Positions 6,034 through 6,067 of a stretch of DNA of 6,067 nt are shown piece after piece (position 1 is the first letter of the stretch; every line of letters starts with the position of its first letter). The stretch comes from Boseongicola sp. SB0662_bin_57. Its GTDB lineage: Bacteria; Pseudomonadota; Alphaproteobacteria; Rhodobacterales; Rhodobacteraceae. The stretch spans positions 1 through 6,067 of the forward strand of contig VXPN01000093.1 of the NCBI GenBank assembly GCA_009839535.1, read 5' to 3'. The notes beneath the pieces are model-generated. The model was not told where the DNA came from and searched no databases. It saw only the letters and a list, made by a program, of their open reading frames with translations. The translations under genes were made by a program, and so were the position numbers.

Positions 6034-6067
6034 GGTGCAACAGCAGCGAGCGAGGGCGAAGCCCGAG
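6022..6067. mobile_element. Possible insertion-sequence end interrupting the methyltransferase
   Basis: After codon 491 (CGG, 6019-6021) the protein leaves the pattern expected for this family, where the REFxPxR stretch normally runs on into a Trp-containing segment. The new DNA begins near GTTCCACTCTGAGGTGCAAC and includes the small hairpin GGGC-GAA-GCCC (6054-6064). The GTGCAACA-type end recalls terminal repeats of IS30-family elements as I remember them, but no transposase is in view. A simple frameshift is less likely, because the other frame does not restore the family sequence. Confidence 0.3.

Noticed and set aside
1..6067. CRISPR array, rRNA, intact tRNA, integrase or transposase gene
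   Set aside because: No regularly spaced repeats, no rRNA-like stretch, no rule-abiding tRNA and no recombinase motifs were seen in any frame.

Overview
The window reads as a piece of accessory DNA from an alphaproteobacterium, most likely Rhodobacterales-like. This is an inference from the GC-rich codon use of some segments and from the protein families I recognise; no rRNA or housekeeping gene fixes the taxonomy. All convincing genes lie on the + strand.

Layout. Positions 1-149 hold what looks like the C-terminal tail of an unidentified gene. Positions 150-661 hold no convincing gene, but contain a tRNA-like set of inverted repeats (192-277) and a strong GC-rich hairpin (308-335). Three genes follow, separated by unusually long gaps: a conserved-looking unknown protein with an N-terminal GSLYWD motif (662-1408); a pentapeptide-repeat protein with a two-segment membrane C-terminus (about 1584-3083); and a zinc-ribbon plus DUF4145 protein (about 3319-4089). 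After a 459-base gap with a hairpin comes a beta-class site-specific DNA methyltransferase of the type III Mod-like kind (4549-6033). It carries the DPPY motif but stops before the SAM-binding motif, just where the sequence seems to change into something else, possibly an insertion-sequence end (6022-6067).

Base composition is layered. Sampled rows of the three-gene block are about 50% GC, the first part of the methyltransferase about 60%, and its last 360 bases 45%, with a sharp switch near 5641. This looks like a mosaic island built by several transfers, with a probable target-recognition-domain swap inside the methyltransferase gene.

How the genes work together is not proven. DUF4145 proteins and Mod-type methyltransferases are both common in restriction and defence loci, and the membrane pentapeptide-repeat protein could be an effector or channel-like partner. 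The methyltransferase as present here is probably inactive, and no restriction subunit is visible. The most interesting candidates are the three-gene low-GC block and the mosaic, truncated methyltransferase.
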